Of a stretch of DNA of 64,000 bases, positions 1 to 8,516 are shown in pieces. The stretch is from Bacillota bacterium (lineage in GTDB: Bacteria > Bacillota > Clostridia > Acetivibrionales > JANLFN01). The stretch lies in NCBI GenBank assembly GCA_023397675.1, contig JAEWTV010000128.1, positions 62,001 through 126,000 on the forward strand. The letters are read 5' to 3'. A program made the translations under genes and the position numbers. The notes under the pieces are model-generated. The model was not told the DNA's origin, searched no databases, and was given only the letters and a program-made list of their open reading frames with translations. The first letter of the stretch is position 1; each line of letters starts with the position of its first letter.

Positions 1-127
1 AAAGTATAATTTTTTTGATTAAATAAGAAGCCACCTTTGTTATGCCTCAAACAGTTCTGGATTTTGTATGATTATATGGATATAATTATTTATATGTTTT
101 ATTGTATTTTGATGTAAGGAGTAAGCC

Positions 128-1309
128 ATGTTCAATTCTAGGATAATTGATATAAAAGATATAAAATCTGCGAAAGAAGAAATACGTAAAATAGGTGTTG
201 ATTCTGAAGGGATGCCCTGGCTTTCACCTAAAGCGGTTTTTGCGTGTGTAAAGCTTGAAAACGTATCTCCCTATGCAGCAAACATCTTAAAGCAGGAAAT
301 GTTGGGCAAGGGCGGGGACGCAGCCGTAAACAGGGGCGTCGTAAACTGTAGCGTGAAAAGCACTGATGTCATACTCATGGGTACCTTCAGCCAGTATAAG
401 AAACTTATTCAGAAGCTTTCAATACAATCTGTCACTTTAAGGGAAATTGCCGAAGAGCTTAAAGAATTGCTCAGGTGTTTTGAAAATGGCAAGCCAGAGA
501 ATTTTGAATGCAGGAAATATAAATTGCCTATTGGTGAGAAGACCTATATAATGGGTATTTTGAATGTAACACCTGATTCCTTCTCTGATGGTGGGCAGTT
601 CAATTCTGTTGAAGGTGCTGTAAAATGGGCAAAGGCAATGGCAGCAGAAGGTGCGGATATAATAGACATAGGTGGAGAATCCACCAGGCCGGGGCATGAA
701 GCGGTTGAGGCTGAAGAGGAGATTAAACGAGTGGTTCCCGTTATAGAGTGTATAACGAGGGAAATCGATATTCCAGTTTCAGTTGATACTATGAAGGCTC
801 AAGTTGCAGAAAAAGCACTTGAAGCTGGTGCGCATATTGTCAATGACGTATGGGGTCTTCAGAGAGACCCAATGATGGCGGAAATCATCGCACGTTCTGG
901 CGCGGGTGTGGTTATCATGCACAACAAAAACGATAAGGAATACAACGACCTGATGGGTGACATAATCAGCTTTCTTCGTCAGAGTATAAGTATTGCTGAA
1001 AAAGCTGGTATCGGGCGAGAAAGTATTGCAATAGATCCAGGTATAGGTTTTGGTAAAACGCCTCAGCAGAATCTTGCAGTTATGCGAAAACTGAATGAGC
1101 TTAATTCTCTTAATCTCCCGGTGCTTTTAGGTACCTCCAGAAAATCCTTCATAGGCCATGTCCTGGATTTATCTGTAGGTGAAAGAATAGAAGGCGTTGC
1201 AGCTACTGTAACACTGGGTATTGCTGGAGGAGTTGACATAATACGTGTGCATGATGTGAAGGAAATGTCCAGAGTGGCAAAAATGACCGACGCAATGGTC
1301 AGAATATAG
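128..1309 (+). CDS. folP: dihydropteroate synthase, long form
   Basis: Condenses 6-hydroxymethyl-7,8-dihydropterin diphosphate with p-aminobenzoate to give dihydropteroate in cytosolic folate synthesis. The pterin-binding TIM-barrel occupies roughly residues 135-393, with the signature NVTPDSFSDGG near residues 146-156 and GGESTRPG at about 182-189. DPGIGFGK and LLGTSRKSFIG follow further on. The protein has 393 residues, about 120 more than the usual bacterial enzyme; the extra N-terminal part has no motif I recognise, although long forms like this are known in clostridia. The ATG at 128 has AAGGAG about 9 bases upstream. folB follows after 11 bases and folK overlaps folB, so the three form a folate operon. 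Function is firm; the role of the extension is unknown. Confidence 0.95.
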   Translation: MFNSRIIDIKDIKSAKEEIRKIGVDSEGMPWLSPKAVFACVKLENVSPYAANILKQEMLGKGGDAAVNRGVVNCSVKSTDVILMGTFSQYKKLIQKLSIQSVTLREIAEELKELLRCFENGKPENFECRKYKLPIGEKTYIMGILNVTPDSFSDGGQFNSVEGAVKWAKAMAAEGADIIDIGGESTRPGHEAVEAEEEIKRVVPVIECITREIDIPVSVDTMKAQVAEKALEAGAHIVNDVWGLQRDPMMAEIIARSGAGVVIMHNKNDKEYNDLMGDIISFLRQSISIAEKAGIGRESIAIDPGIGFGKTPQQNLAVMRKLNELNSLNLPVLLGTSRKSFIGHVLDLSVGERIEGVAATVTLGIAGGVDIIRVHDVKEMSRVAKMTDAMVRI

Positions 1310-1320
1310 GGGAAATAACA

Positions 1321-1689
1321 TTGGATAAGATTATTCTAAAAAATATGAAATTCTTTGCTTATCATGGGGTTTTGGAGGAAGAAAGGCAGAATGGCCAATA
1401 TTTTTTTATTGACACCATAATGTCGGCAGATCTGAAACAGGCAGGGAAAACAGATGAACTTGAAGATACGGTGGATTATTCTGCAGTTTATAATATAATA
1501 AAAAATATTATGGAAAATAATAAATTTCGACTGATTGAATGTCTTGCCGACAATATTTCCCGGGAAATTATGTCGAGATATAAAAATATAAAGGAAATAT
1601 TGGTACGTGTAAGAAAACCTAATGCACCAATTGGCGGGGAATTGGATTGGGCTGAGGTTGAAATCACGAGGACTCAAAATGATACATAA
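1321..1689 (+). CDS. folB: dihydroneopterin aldolase
   Basis: Cleaves 7,8-dihydroneopterin to 6-hydroxymethyl-7,8-dihydropterin, the step that feeds FolK. The length of 122 residues is normal for the family. Visible family features are the early FFAYHGVLEEER stretch with the Tyr/His/Glu cluster, VDYSAVY in the middle, and VRVRKPNAPI near the C-terminus. The start is TTG at 1321, 11 bases after the folP stop, with a GGGGAAA ribosome site in front. The 3' end overlaps the folK start by 11 bases, which points to translational coupling. Confidence 0.93.
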   Translation: MDKIILKNMKFFAYHGVLEEERQNGQYFFIDTIMSADLKQAGKTDELEDTVDYSAVYNIIKNIMENNKFRLIECLADNISREIMSRYKNIKEILVRVRKPNAPIGGELDWAEVEITRTQNDT

Positions 1690-2161
1690 TGTTTACCTGG
1701 CGCTGGGAACAAACCTGGGAGACAGGGGAAAAGAGCTTGATCAGGCAATTGCATATATAAAAAGGTTACAGGGAACGACCGTAAAATCCATTTCCCGAAT
1801 TTATGAGACAAAGCCTGTTGGATATACAAATCAGGCAGATTTTCTGAATATGGTTATATGCATACAAACACAAACCGAACCGTTACAGCTTTTACTTGAG
1901 CTTCAGGAAATAGAAAGCAGGATGAAAAGGGTAAGGGAAATACATTGGGGACCAAGAACCATAGATATTGATATTTTATTATATGATGATATGGAAATTA
2001 ATCTTCCGGAATTGTTAATACCGCACCCAAGGATGTTCGAAAGAGCATTTGTGTTGGTTCCGCTTAAGGATATTTATCCATATACTGAGGTGTTTGGCAA
2101 AAATATTGATGAACTTATTCACAACAGCAAAGACAGACAAGGTTTAAAATTATATTGTTAG
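1679..2161 (+). CDS. folK: 2-amino-4-hydroxy-6-hydroxymethyldihydropteridine diphosphokinase
   Basis: Transfers pyrophosphate from ATP to 6-hydroxymethyl-dihydropterin, giving the FolP substrate. The 160-residue product starts IHNVYLALGTNLGDR, as HPPK enzymes do, and carries the HPPK signature WGPRTIDIDILLYDD near residues 91-105. The frame is open further upstream to 1622, but that part lies within folB and is not HPPK-like. The ATG at 1679 gives a family-typical N-terminus and overlaps the folB stop by 11 bases. It is the third gene of the folate operon. Confidence 0.93.
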   Translation: MIHNVYLALGTNLGDRGKELDQAIAYIKRLQGTTVKSISRIYETKPVGYTNQADFLNMVICIQTQTEPLQLLLELQEIESRMKRVREIHWGPRTIDIDILLYDDMEINLPELLIPHPRMFERAFVLVPLKDIYPYTEVFGKNIDELIHNSKDRQGLKLYC

Positions 2162-2183
2162 CTTTTTAAAGGAGGTGGGGATT

Positions 2184-2810
2184 TTGGTAGAGGTTTATTA
2201 TTATGTTCCCGCAGCAGAAGTTGAACAGGCTGTTGAATGTGGAATGAAATTATCAAGATGGTGTGACAGGGAAGTAAATATAGGTGGAGAATTAAAAAAG
2301 TGCATGACCGCTCTGCTTAATCCGAAGGATGATATTGAAAAGTATAAGTCTGAGGAATTCAGGTGTTTGAAATTTGAGCTTTCTCCGTCTTACTGTTATG
2401 TTTCCGATATGTATTTGTTTAAAGCCGGGCAGCATTTCCCGGAGGTTATGGAAGCTTACATAAAATCCATAATACCTGTTGAACAGTATGCTTTCGGATC
2501 ATACCGCCTGCCCGAATGCCTTGTGACTACCACCGTTATAGCTGGTCAAATCAGTCTTTTAGATAAAAGACTTGATTCCCCAATATTATTTGATAATTCA
2601 GAAGAACTTTACATAAATAATATTATTGAAACCTATAGAGAAGAACATAAAGATTACAATGATACTCTTTTGTATAACTTTTATTGTAAACTTGCTTCAC
2701 TAGGGAAAATGAAAATGTATGAGGACACAAAAGAGAATCTTGCAGTATTTTGTGATAACCAATGCGAAAAATCTTTTACAATCAAGATTCCTGATATGCA
2801 GAAGTATTGA
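2184..2810 (+). CDS. conserved hypothetical protein in folate/biotin operon
   Basis: I do not recognise this 208-residue soluble protein. It has no signal peptide or membrane segment and no clear catalytic motif. It is rich in Tyr, Glu and Cys, with a Cys-containing N-terminal third and an acidic C-terminal half. The start is probably TTG at 2184, because the GGAGG at 2171-2175 sits 8 bases in front of it. An in-frame GTG at 2175 overlaps that ribosome site and is unlikely. It lies 22 bases after folK and 13 before birA, so it is co-transcribed with both, but that does not define a role. Confidence 0.75.
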   Translation: MVEVYYYVPAAEVEQAVECGMKLSRWCDREVNIGGELKKCMTALLNPKDDIEKYKSEEFRCLKFELSPSYCYVSDMYLFKAGQHFPEVMEAYIKSIIPVEQYAFGSYRLPECLVTTTVIAGQISLLDKRLDSPILFDNSEELYINNIIETYREEHKDYNDTLLYNFYCKLASLGKMKMYEDTKENLAVFCDNQCEKSFTIKIPDMQKY

Positions 2811-2823
2811 AAGGAAATGTTGA

Positions 2824-3831
2824 ATGAAGCCAATGATCGGAAAGGTTCTGGAGCAGCTTAAATCAAGCTCAGATGGCTATGTTTCGGGCGAAAGTCTCAG
2901 TGAAAAGCTTGGGGTTACCAGGACTGCCATTTGGAAATATATTAAAGAAATAAGGGGATTGGGATATGAGGTTGAGGCTTCTACCAACAAGGGTTACAAG
3001 CTTTTTGTGCCCGAAAACCTTATAAATGAGTATGAACTTTCGGAGGGCCTTGATACTGAACTTATAGGGAAAAATATTATTTATTACAACTCTGTGGACT
3101 CAACCAATAATGTTGCAAAAAACTTGGCGCAAGAGGGCTGCGCCAGTGGAACCGTAGTTGTTGCGGCAACCCAGACAGGTGGAAAGGGAAGACTTGGGCG
3201 CATGTGGTTTTCGGCACAGGATAAAGGTATTTGGATGTCCATTGTTTTAAAGCCTTCAATTACTCTTCAAGACATACAGCTTATTACTATTGGGGCATCC
3301 ATCGCTGTTGCCCGTTCCATTTCTGATATTGCAGGCTTTGATGTAAAAATAAAATGGCCTAATGACATTATTCTGAATAGCAGGAAAGTATGCGGAATAC
3401 TTACCGAAATGAGTCTTGAAGAAGAAAATGTAAATTATATAGTTGTAGGAATTGGGGTTAATATATTACAGGAAATGGATGATTTTCCTGAGGATATTAA
3501 AGCTCTGGCAACTTCTCTTAAAATTGAGGCAAAAGATGCTGATGTACATATTCCATCCAGATGCAGTCTTGTTAAAAAGATTCTGTTTGAAATGGAGAAA
3601 ATATATAGTAAAATAGAAAAAGGTTTATCCGAAGAGGTTATTTCGGAATGGAGGCAATTTTCGGTTACATTAGGCAAACGAATAAGATTTGCTATTAAGG
3701 ATCAGCAATATGAAGGTACTGCTGTAGACATAGAGAATGACGGAAAATTGGTTGTCAAATGCGATGATAACATTACCCGGAAGGTACTGTCGGGTGAAAT
3801 TCAAATAAGAGGAATACTTGGCTGTAATTGA
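2824..3831 (+). CDS. birA: bifunctional biotin--protein ligase / biotin operon repressor
   Basis: Activates biotin to biotinyl-5'-AMP and attaches it to the biotin carboxyl carrier lysine; the N-terminal helix-turn-helix lets the same protein repress biotin genes. Residues about 1-60 form a winged helix (SGESLSEKLGVTRTAIWKYI). The ligase core follows, with GGKGRLGRMW near residues 119-128 and KWPNDI near 176. A small C-terminal SH3-like domain ends the 335-residue protein. The HTH makes this a Group II BirA. No biotin synthesis genes or obvious BirA operator are visible nearby. The ATG at 2824 has AAGGAA 9 bases ahead. Confidence 0.95.
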   Translation: MKPMIGKVLEQLKSSSDGYVSGESLSEKLGVTRTAIWKYIKEIRGLGYEVEASTNKGYKLFVPENLINEYELSEGLDTELIGKNIIYYNSVDSTNNVAKNLAQEGCASGTVVVAATQTGGKGRLGRMWFSAQDKGIWMSIVLKPSITLQDIQLITIGASIAVARSISDIAGFDVKIKWPNDIILNSRKVCGILTEMSLEEENVNYIVVGIGVNILQEMDDFPEDIKALATSLKIEAKDADVHIPSRCSLVKKILFEMEKIYSKIEKGLSEEVISEWRQFSVTLGKRIRFAIKDQQYEGTAVDIENDGKLVVKCDDNITRKVLSGEIQIRGILGCN

Positions 3832-3853
3832 TTTCTTCTTTGCTTGGAATAAG

Positions 3854-4660
3854 GTGATTATAATAATTATAGATTTTCATACACATTGTTTTCCGGATAA
3901 AATTTCTGCCAGAGCTGTTGCAGCTCTTGCTGAAAGAGCAAATACCCCTCCCAGACTGGATGGCACTGTAGGTGATATAAGAAGGTCCATGAAAAGGGTT
4001 GGGGTAGATGCTTCGGTTGTACTTTCGATAGCAACAAAGCCTGAGCAGACTGAGAACATAAATAACTGGTCAGCTCAGATACAGGGAAATGGTATAGTTG
4101 CATTCGGAAGTATTCATCCTTTATATGAGAATTGGGAAAATGAACTTAAAAGGCTTAGGGTCCTTGGCTTAAAAGGATTAAAATTTCATCCGGATTATCA
4201 GCAATTCTTTGTGGATGATCAGAATATGTATCCTATTTATGAAGAAATTGCAAGGCTCGGACTTATAATGGTTTTTCACTGCGGTGTTGATATAGGCTTG
4301 CCAAGTCCTTACCATTGTGAACCTGAAAGGCTTATAAAGGTTATAAGGGAGTTCCCTAAAGCGAAAATAGTTGCTGCACATATGGGAGGATACGCATGCT
4401 GGGACGATGTAGAAAAATATCTTGTAGGTGAGAATGTTTATCTTGATACCGCTTATAGCCTTGAAAAGATGGACACGAATCAACTTTTGAGAATGGTTAA
4501 AAACCATGATTACAGGAAAATTCTATTTGCAACTGATTCTCCGTGGTGTGATCAGGAGGAAGAAATAGATAAGCTTAAGAGACTTTATTTGGATTCGGAT
4601 AAATATAATGCAATAATCGGAAATAACGCGGAAAATTTATTAAGTAAGGATTATATTTGA
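3854..4660 (+). CDS. amidohydrolase-family metal-dependent hydrolase
   Basis: A TIM-barrel metal-dependent hydrolase of the amidohydrolase superfamily, about 268 residues. The N-terminal metal ligand motif DFHTHCF (HxH) is followed by GLKFHPD, the metal/substrate histidine segments VFHCG and AAHMGG, and the C-terminal catalytic aspartate in FATDSPW. The pattern fits the amidohydrolase-2 group; the substrate cannot be told from sequence. I use GTG at 3854, which places HxH close to the N-terminus as in relatives. A TTG at 3818 with AGAGGA in front, overlapping the birA stop by 14 bases, is also possible. Confidence 0.82.
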   Translation: MIIIIIDFHTHCFPDKISARAVAALAERANTPPRLDGTVGDIRRSMKRVGVDASVVLSIATKPEQTENINNWSAQIQGNGIVAFGSIHPLYENWENELKRLRVLGLKGLKFHPDYQQFFVDDQNMYPIYEEIARLGLIMVFHCGVDIGLPSPYHCEPERLIKVIREFPKAKIVAAHMGGYACWDDVEKYLVGENVYLDTAYSLEKMDTNQLLRMVKNHDYRKILFATDSPWCDQEEEIDKLKRLYLDSDKYNAIIGNNAENLLSKDYI

Positions 4661-4675
4661 AAGTAGGGGGATATA

Positions 4676-5095
4676 GTGGTGAAGAATGAGTTTGAAAACA
4701 AAAACAATAACCAGAATACTGGGTCGCAGAGTTTCCATCGTAAAAATCAGGAACAAAGGACACAGGAAGCGAGAAATTCCGGGGATCAAAGGGAGCAGAG
4801 GGAAGCCAGGGAACATAGAGAACCCAGAGAGCCAAGGGAACCTAGAAATAACTACGAACAGAGGAACAATCAGGAACAGAATAATTACAGAAATAATAAC
4901 CAGTATAGGAACCAGTACAGGGATAATAATTCAAGACACAGTTATTCAAACCAGACTGCAACTTTAGCCCAAAAACCGGCCTATAGAAACAAGCCTGATG
5001 AAACGGCAGAAGATATAAAACTGGATATAGCAAGGATTGAAAAAGAAATACAGCTTGAACTCAAGGAAATAAAAAGTATGAGATTAGGGCTGTAG
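4676..5095 (+). CDS. low-complexity charged protein (Arg/Asn/Glu/Gln-rich)
   Basis: Unrecognised 139-residue protein. Residues about 1-95 are strongly biased to Asn, Gln, Arg and Glu, with repeats such as REPREPREP and many NNQ/YRN units; the last 40 residues are a charged helix-forming tail (ARIEKEIQLELKEI). It has no signal peptide and no Cys. It starts at tandem GTG codons (4676, 4679) behind a GGGGG-containing ribosome site and ends 17 bases before coaX, so it is translated within the operon. The composition suggests an intrinsically disordered, possibly nucleic-acid-binding protein, but that is inference. Confidence 0.72.
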   Translation: MVKNEFENKNNNQNTGSQSFHRKNQEQRTQEARNSGDQREQREAREHREPREPREPRNNYEQRNNQEQNNYRNNNQYRNQYRDNNSRHSYSNQTATLAQKPAYRNKPDETAEDIKLDIARIEKEIQLELKEIKSMRLGL

Positions 5096-5112
5096 TCTCC
5101 GGAGGAATATAA

Positions 5113-5880
5113 ATGATAGTAGTCATAGATGTGGGGAATAGTAATATAGTACTTGGAGTTTATGACGGTAAAAAGCTTCTTGCACATTGGAGATTGGACA
5201 CAAATAAGGATAAGACTGCTGATGAATTCGGTATGTTTTTTATCTCGATGTTCAACAGCGAAAAGTTGGACATGAGTATGGTTGAAGCAGTTGTAGTTGC
5301 GTCAGTTGTACCTACTATAATGTATTCACTTGAGCACGCGATAAGGAAATACTTCAAGGTTGAGCCAATGACGGTTGGTCCTGGTGTGAAGACCGGTATT
5401 AACATTAAATATGAAAACCCGAGGGAAGTCGGAGCCGACAGGATTGTGAATACGGTTGCTGCGCTTGAACAATATGGTGGGCCTGTAATTATAGTGGACT
5501 TCGGTACTGCTACAACCTTCAGTGCAGTTTCATCAAAGGGTGAATTCCTTGGAGGGGTTATATGCACCGGTATAAAGGTTTCAGCTGATGCGCTTTTCCA
5601 GAAAACCTCGAAGCTTCCAAAGATTGAGCTTGCTAAGCCCGAAACGGTAATAGGCCGTAATACAGTGACAAACATGCAGTCGGGAATAATCTTTGGTTAT
5701 GTGGGTCAGGTGGACTATATAGTCAGAAGAATTAAGAAGGAAATGAAGGAAGACAATATAAAGGTAGTAGCTACCGGCGGACTTGCAAGACTTATTGCAA
5801 GTGAATCCGACACCATAGATGAAATCAATGGTCTTCTTACACTGGATGGACTAAGAATAATCTATGAAAGAAACAAATAA
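5113..5880 (+). CDS. coaX: type III pantothenate kinase
   Basis: Phosphorylates pantothenate, the first step of coenzyme A synthesis, as the CoaX-type enzyme with an ASKHA fold. The N-terminal phosphate-binding motif DVGNSNIVLGV (residues 6-16), the GADRIVN motif and DFGTAT are all present, as is the normal length of 255 residues. CoaX enzymes need a monovalent cation and are not feedback-inhibited by CoA (family knowledge). ATG at 5113 follows GGAGG. In B. subtilis coaX is also near folate genes. A terminator follows at 5914-5941, ending the folP-coaX transcript. Confidence 0.95.
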   Translation: MIVVIDVGNSNIVLGVYDGKKLLAHWRLDTNKDKTADEFGMFFISMFNSEKLDMSMVEAVVVASVVPTIMYSLEHAIRKYFKVEPMTVGPGVKTGINIKYENPREVGADRIVNTVAALEQYGGPVIIVDFGTATTFSAVSSKGEFLGGVICTGIKVSADALFQKTSKLPKIELAKPETVIGRNTVTNMQSGIIFGYVGQVDYIVRRIKKEMKEDNIKVVATGGLARLIASESDTIDEINGLLTLDGLRIIYERNK

Positions 5881-5913
5881 GTAACGCATAAATATTAATA
5901 AGGATTATATAAT

Positions 5914-5941
5914 GAAAAAAGAAGCTTAGGCTTCTTTTTTT
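5914..5941 (+). terminator. Rho-independent terminator after coaX
   Basis: Stem GAAGC/GCTTC with loop TTAG, extended by A6/T6 on either side and ending in a T run. It closes the folP-coaX transcript. Confidence 0.85.
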
Positions 5942-6002
5942 ATTGGAACATTTAAGTAAGAATACCGTCTATCTATATAAATCATAAATAGGAGGGTATA
6001 AC

Positions 6003-8411
6003 GTGAAGCGTGTAATTAAAACATTTTGTATGATGCTGATAACAGTTTTCCTGCTTACCTTTATACAATTCCCGATTGCAAATGCAGATAATGTTCAGAA
6101 ATCAAAAAGCAATGATAATAATTTGCTTAATAATGCAATCGTTTTATATGTCGGAAGCCCTAATGCAATTGTAAATGGTGTTGATAGCCAGATAGATGCT
6201 AAGGATGAAGCGGTTAAGCCTTTTGTACTGAACAACAGTGTATTTGTTCCGATCCGTTTTGTCTCAGAGGCTCTTGGCGGTACGGTAGAATACGATAAAA
6301 ACACCGGCATATCTACTATAAAGTCAGGAAAATCAGAATTGAATATTATTTCCGGTGAATTATATATTAAACTCAATGGTAGTAAAATAAATCTTGATGT
6401 GCCTGTTCAGTATATACAAAACAGGACATTTGTACCATTAAGGAAGGTTTCTGAAGCATTTGGAAAGCAAATTTTTTATGATAGAGGTCTTATAGTAGTA
6501 AGTGATATTGAAAATATTTTTGATAAGGTTAAAGACAAGGGAAAAATTGATGAAATTATTTCAAGGGTTAATAACCTTCCTGTTTTGGGTGATGAGGATA
6601 AGCTTATACAGCTTATTGGTAATTACAATAATAACTATAGAAAATCCTTTGTCACAGATGAAGTTGCGGAATCCGCCACTGACGGTGCAGCGTCAAAATC
6701 CCTTCAATCCCAAAATAATAAGGAAAAGAAAACTCAGGACTACTCCAAAACGAATGTACAGGTCGATGGGGTTGACGAATCCGATATGGTAAAAACTGAT
6801 GGAGAATATATCTATCATGTAAATAAAAGAAGAATATTGATTATAAAAGCATATCCTGCAGAAGAAATGAAGGTAGTAAGTTCCTTGGACTTTAAGGATA
6901 AAGATTTTATGCCCGAAGAAATATATGTTGATGGTGACAAGCTCGTAGTTATTGGTCAAACTGCCGGGGATTTTCCTATGTACTATGATGATGTAAAAAA
7001 GGTTTCGAAATGTATTCACCCACCTTACAGGAATCAAAGTATGAAGGCAATAGTATATAATATAACGGATAAGGCTTCAATAAAACAGGTTCGTGAAGTA
7101 GAACTTGAGGGAAATTATGTATCATCAAGAAAAATAGGAACTGTCGTATATCTTATTGCAAACAGGTATGTAAACTATAATACAATAAAGAACAATGAGG
7201 AAAATGCGACACCTTCATACAGAGACACTGCTGTAAAGGATGAGTTTATTAATATTGATTATAAGGATATAAGGTATATCCCGGGGTTGATTGAACCAAG
7301 CTATATGACAATGGCAGCTATTGATATAAGTAACAGCACTCCTGCTCAAGTAGGGACTTATCTTGGAGCAGGATCAAACATTTATGCATCGGCACAAAGC
7401 CTGTATATTGCACTCTCAGGCTATGCATATGATCGTACATCTCCAAATAAGGAGATTGCTGCTAGCCGATTTAATCAAAAAACTAACATATATAAGTTCC
7501 AGTTAAACAACATGAAAGTAACGTACCTGGCTTTGGGAGAGGTGCCGGGTAGAATACAGAATCAATTTTCAATGGATGAGAATGGAGAATATTTCAGAAT
7601 AGCTACAACCAGTAATAAAGAAACGCCGGATGTTAGATTTGTCAGCATGAACAATATTTATGTACTGGACGCAACCATGAGTTGTGCAGGAAAAATTGAG
7701 GATATAGCTCCTGGAGAAATTATCTATTCAACAAGATTTATAGGTGACAGAGCATATATGGTAACGTTCAGGACAGTAGATCCTTTTTATGTTATAGATT
7801 TAAAGGACCCATTAAAACCAAACATTTTAGGTGCATTAAAAATACCTGGATTTAGTGATTACCTTCAGCCTTATGATGAAAACCATATTATAGGTTTCGG
7901 TAAAGATACAGTAGAACTTCCTAATTCCTATGACAAGGAAACAACAACTGCATATTATCAGGGAATGAAGGTAGCGCTATTCGATGTAAGTGATGTAAAG
8001 AATCCAAGGCAGATGTATAGTACTTCAATAGGAGACAGGGGTACAGATTCAGAAATACTTACAAACCACAAAGCACTCCTGTTTTCAAAAGATAAAAACC
8101 TACTGGCTTTCCCGGTAACAGTTGCAGAAGTAAAGAATAAACAAGCCTCCCCATCAACTGAATATGGACACTTTGTTTACCAAGGTGCCTACATTTACAA
8201 CATAGATTTAAAAAACGGATTTAGTTTAAAGGGCAGAATTACTCATGTTTCCGACGAGGAATACCTGAAGTCGGGAGATTTATGGTATGAACGTGATAAG
8301 AATGTCAGGAGAATCCTTTATGTAGGGGATACACTTTATACCTTGTCTGATAGTATGATAAAGGCAAACAGCATCGATAATCTCAAGGAAATTGGAAGTA
8401 TTGCATATTAA
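6003..8411 (+). CDS. exported protein with stalk domain and C-terminal beta-propeller
   Basis: An 802-residue exported protein of unknown activity. Residues 1-28 are a signal peptide (Lys/Arg start, hydrophobic core, ANA cleavage site). Residues about 48-168 are two copper-amine-oxidase-N-like repeats, recognised by the VFVPIRFVSEALGG and TFVPLRKVSEAFG signatures; in clostridia these act as surface stalk modules, not as oxidases. From about residue 250 the sequence (VDGVDESDMVKTDGEYIY) matches the family of secreted proteins with a C-terminal beta-propeller distantly related to WD40. GTG at 6003 has GGAGGG 8 bases upstream. It is a single-gene unit between two terminators. Confidence 0.85.
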   Translation: MKRVIKTFCMMLITVFLLTFIQFPIANADNVQKSKSNDNNLLNNAIVLYVGSPNAIVNGVDSQIDAKDEAVKPFVLNNSVFVPIRFVSEALGGTVEYDKNTGISTIKSGKSELNIISGELYIKLNGSKINLDVPVQYIQNRTFVPLRKVSEAFGKQIFYDRGLIVVSDIENIFDKVKDKGKIDEIISRVNNLPVLGDEDKLIQLIGNYNNNYRKSFVTDEVAESATDGAASKSLQSQNNKEKKTQDYSKTNVQVDGVDESDMVKTDGEYIYHVNKRRILIIKAYPAEEMKVVSSLDFKDKDFMPEEIYVDGDKLVVIGQTAGDFPMYYDDVKKVSKCIHPPYRNQSMKAIVYNITDKASIKQVREVELEGNYVSSRKIGTVVYLIANRYVNYNTIKNNEENATPSYRDTAVKDEFINIDYKDIRYIPGLIEPSYMTMAAIDISNSTPAQVGTYLGAGSNIYASAQSLYIALSGYAYDRTSPNKEIAASRFNQKTNIYKFQLNNMKVTYLALGEVPGRIQNQFSMDENGEYFRIATTSNKETPDVRFVSMNNIYVLDATMSCAGKIEDIAPGEIIYSTRFIGDRAYMVTFRTVDPFYVIDLKDPLKPNILGALKIPGFSDYLQPYDENHIIGFGKDTVELPNSYDKETTTAYYQGMKVALFDVSDVKNPRQMYSTSIGDRGTDSEILTNHKALLFSKDKNLLAFPVTVAEVKNKQASPSTEYGHFVYQGAYIYNIDLKNGFSLKGRITHVSDEEYLKSGDLWYERDKNVRRILYVGDTLYTLSDSMIKANSIDNLKEIGSIAY

Positions 8412-8424
8412 ATTGCAGACTTGG

Positions 8425-8460
8425 AAACTCTCTTTGTTTATATAACAAAGGGAGTTTTTT
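8425..8460 (+). terminator. Rho-independent terminator after propeller gene
   Basis: A long stem pairs AAACTCtCTTTGTT with AACAAAGgGAGTTT around a short A/T loop, followed by T6. The open frame of the next gene runs back through it, which shows that the next gene's true start lies further downstream. Confidence 0.88.
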
Positions 8461-8516
8461 CTTTGAGTTTAGATGTTTTTATGCTAGAATTTACTTTAAT
8501 AAGGGAGGTAAGCCCT

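Noticed and set aside
5160..5675. A 171-codon minus-strand frame across coaX
   Set aside because: It is the antisense shadow of a well-supported coaX gene and has no family resemblance.
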